Below are positions 7,969 through 8,925 of a stretch of DNA of 8,925 nucleotides, piece after piece. The DNA is from an uncultured Lachnospiraceae bacterium (GTDB lineage: Bacteria > Bacillota_A > Clostridia > Lachnospirales > Lachnospiraceae), in assembly GCA_902783205.1 (NCBI GenBank), contig CACZQE010000092.1:1-8925 (forward strand). The letters are read 5' to 3'. A program made the translations under genes and the position numbers. Position 1 is the stretch's first letter. Each line of letters starts with the position of its first letter. The notes beneath the pieces were generated by a model. It had not been told where the DNA came from and did not search any database. It worked only from the letters and a program-made list of their open reading frames with translations.

Positions 7969-8925
7969 TTAGTTCCTGGGAACGCATGTATAGTTCATCA
8001 CGTCTGTTTTCACTTCTATCTGCATGGTAGGCGCCTTGGTGAGCAGTTTAGTCGTTCCCTTCTCCACCTGCTGTGAATCGATGTAGAAGTTCTTCTTTCC
8101 TGCAAACGCCTTGGTATTCATAATGATCAGCTTACTGCCGCCGCCGGCTTTCAGCTTCATGGCCGGAATCCCGGCTGTACCGGACGGTACGAAGCGGAGC
8201 ATACCTGTCTCCGCCACAAATGGCAGCATACTTGATAAACCGTCCTTTTTGAACCGGCCGTGGGCCTCTGTTGCCCTGCCGTAAGGAACAGGTCTGCATG
8301 TGATGGTGGGGCTGGCCTTCATACTCTTAGGGAACCGCTTTTTGAAGAGCGGGGTAAAGCCAAGGAGAAGCAGAAGGATCAGGGCACTGATGGCGATCCG
8401 GATCAGGGTCGGTCCATCTCTCTGTACGATACTCCTCCTGTCAGTAATCTTTATGGCATCCTCCATCTCGCCTTTCCATACGGCTTTTCCCTGCTGGCCG
8501 TATGCCCTGAGAACATATCTGGTATCGATATAGGTTCCGGTCCGGTTTTTGTTGGTCACCGGCGTAAGCTTCATCAGACCGGGCTCATTCGTCTTTTCCA
8601 GCTTTACTTCTTTTACGGTGTTAAACTTCCGGAAACGGTGGAAAACCCGTCCGAAGAAGCCTTTCGGCTTGTTGGCCTTCAGGCTGGCCCTGCGGTCCGT
8701 CTCCACAGTCAGAGTATCCATCTTCTTCCACTCATCTGCCGTGAAGTCTCTGCCGTCTATGGTTGCCCTGACCAGAATAGGCTCCGGCTCCTGACCGTTG
8801 AACTTGTCGTCATCGGCAATACAGGAAAGCCCCCCTGCCCGCTGATAATACTGCTGGTCTTTTTCAATCCGGAACCCGATGCCCTTATTCTTATAGATCG
8901 TATACTCTATATGGGAGGACACCGA
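7969..8925 (-). CDS. Single-pass membrane protein, C-terminal part (5' end outside window)
   Basis: The frame is open from the window edge to a TAA at 7969-7971. A GTG at 8922 would give 317 residues, but the frame continues upstream and no ribosome binding site can be seen in the three remaining bases, so the protein may be longer. Counting from that GTG, residues 1-160 look rich in beta strands (for example ILVRATIDGRDFT and YVLRAYGQQGKAVWKG), perhaps Ig-like modules. One strongly hydrophobic helix spans about 172-193 (around ISALILLLLLGF) and is followed by the basic stretch KKRFPKSMK. About 120 residues, again strand-rich and Gly/Lys-rich, close the protein. I do not recognise the family. 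Related tubulin-like clusters often carry a von Willebrand A protein; this could be the tail of such a protein, but no vWA metal-binding motif is visible in the part present. It is co-oriented with and 18 bp from the tubulin-like gene, so it should belong to the same complex or pathway. Confidence 0.85.
   Translation of the reverse strand, partial: SVSSHIEYTIYKNKGIGFRIEKDQQYYQRAGGLSCIADDDKFNGQEPEPILVRATIDGRDFTADEWKKMDTLTVETDRRASLKANKPKGFFGRVFHRFRKFNTVKEVKLEKTNEPGLMKLTPVTNKNRTGTYIDTRYVLRAYGQQGKAVWKGEMEDAIKITDRRSIVQRDGPTLIRIAISALILLLLLGFTPLFKKRFPKSMKASPTITCRPVPYGRATEAHGRFKKDGLSSMLPFVAETGMLRFVPSGTAGIPAMKLKAGGGSKLIIMNTKAFAGKKNFYIDSQQVEKGTTKLLTKAPTMQIEVKTDVMNYTCVPRN

Noticed and set aside
8920..8922. 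The GTG at 8922 as the definite start of the first gene.
   Set aside because: Only three bases remain upstream, the frame is still open there, and no ribosome binding site can be seen, so the start cannot be placed.
1..8925. CRISPR arrays, insertion sequences, tRNA genes, terminators or promoters.
   Set aside because: No spaced direct repeats, transposase-like frame, cloverleaf or hairpin with a T-run was seen. Coding sequence fills almost every base, and the two gaps are 18 and 23 bp.

Overview
The window looks like part of one operon from a low-to-medium-GC Firmicute, most likely a gut-type clostridium of the Lachnospiraceae kind. This assignment is an inference from strong AAGGAGG-type ribosome binding sites, a base composition near one half GC, a GTG start, and the general style of the proteins. 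No rRNA, tRNA, mobile element, CRISPR array or other taxonomic marker is present to confirm it.

All four real genes lie on the minus strand and fill the whole window, so transcription runs from base 8925 toward base 1. In transcription order they are: (1) 8925-7969, the C-terminal part of a single-pass membrane protein, cut by the window edge; (2) 7950-4423, a 1175-residue protein whose N-terminal third is a tubulin/FtsZ-type GTPase domain; (3) 4399-2471, a 642-residue protein of no recognised family with a coiled-coil stretch and a two-helix membrane hairpin; (4) 2474-1, at least 824 residues, cut by the window edge. Protein 4 has about five N-terminal membrane helices followed by a region that aligns by eye, motif for motif, with Hrq1/MrfA(YprA)-type superfamily 2 helicases, but the ATPase motifs have been erased. 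Gaps are 18 bp, 23 bp and a 3-bp GTGA overlap. No promoter or terminator is visible, so the operon extends past both ends.

Taken together the window encodes a possible membrane-associated multi-protein machine: a very large tubulin-like protein, three predicted membrane proteins, and a membrane-tethered pseudo-helicase. Families of divergent tubulin/FtsZ-like proteins linked to von Willebrand A (vWA) and membrane proteins were described computationally by Makarova and Koonin (2010) as candidate membrane-remodelling systems. The present operon may be a Firmicutes relative of that kind of system, but the vWA partner is not visible here and the function is unknown. The most striking point is the pairing of a tubulin-like protein with an inactivated, membrane-anchored DNA-helicase fold.
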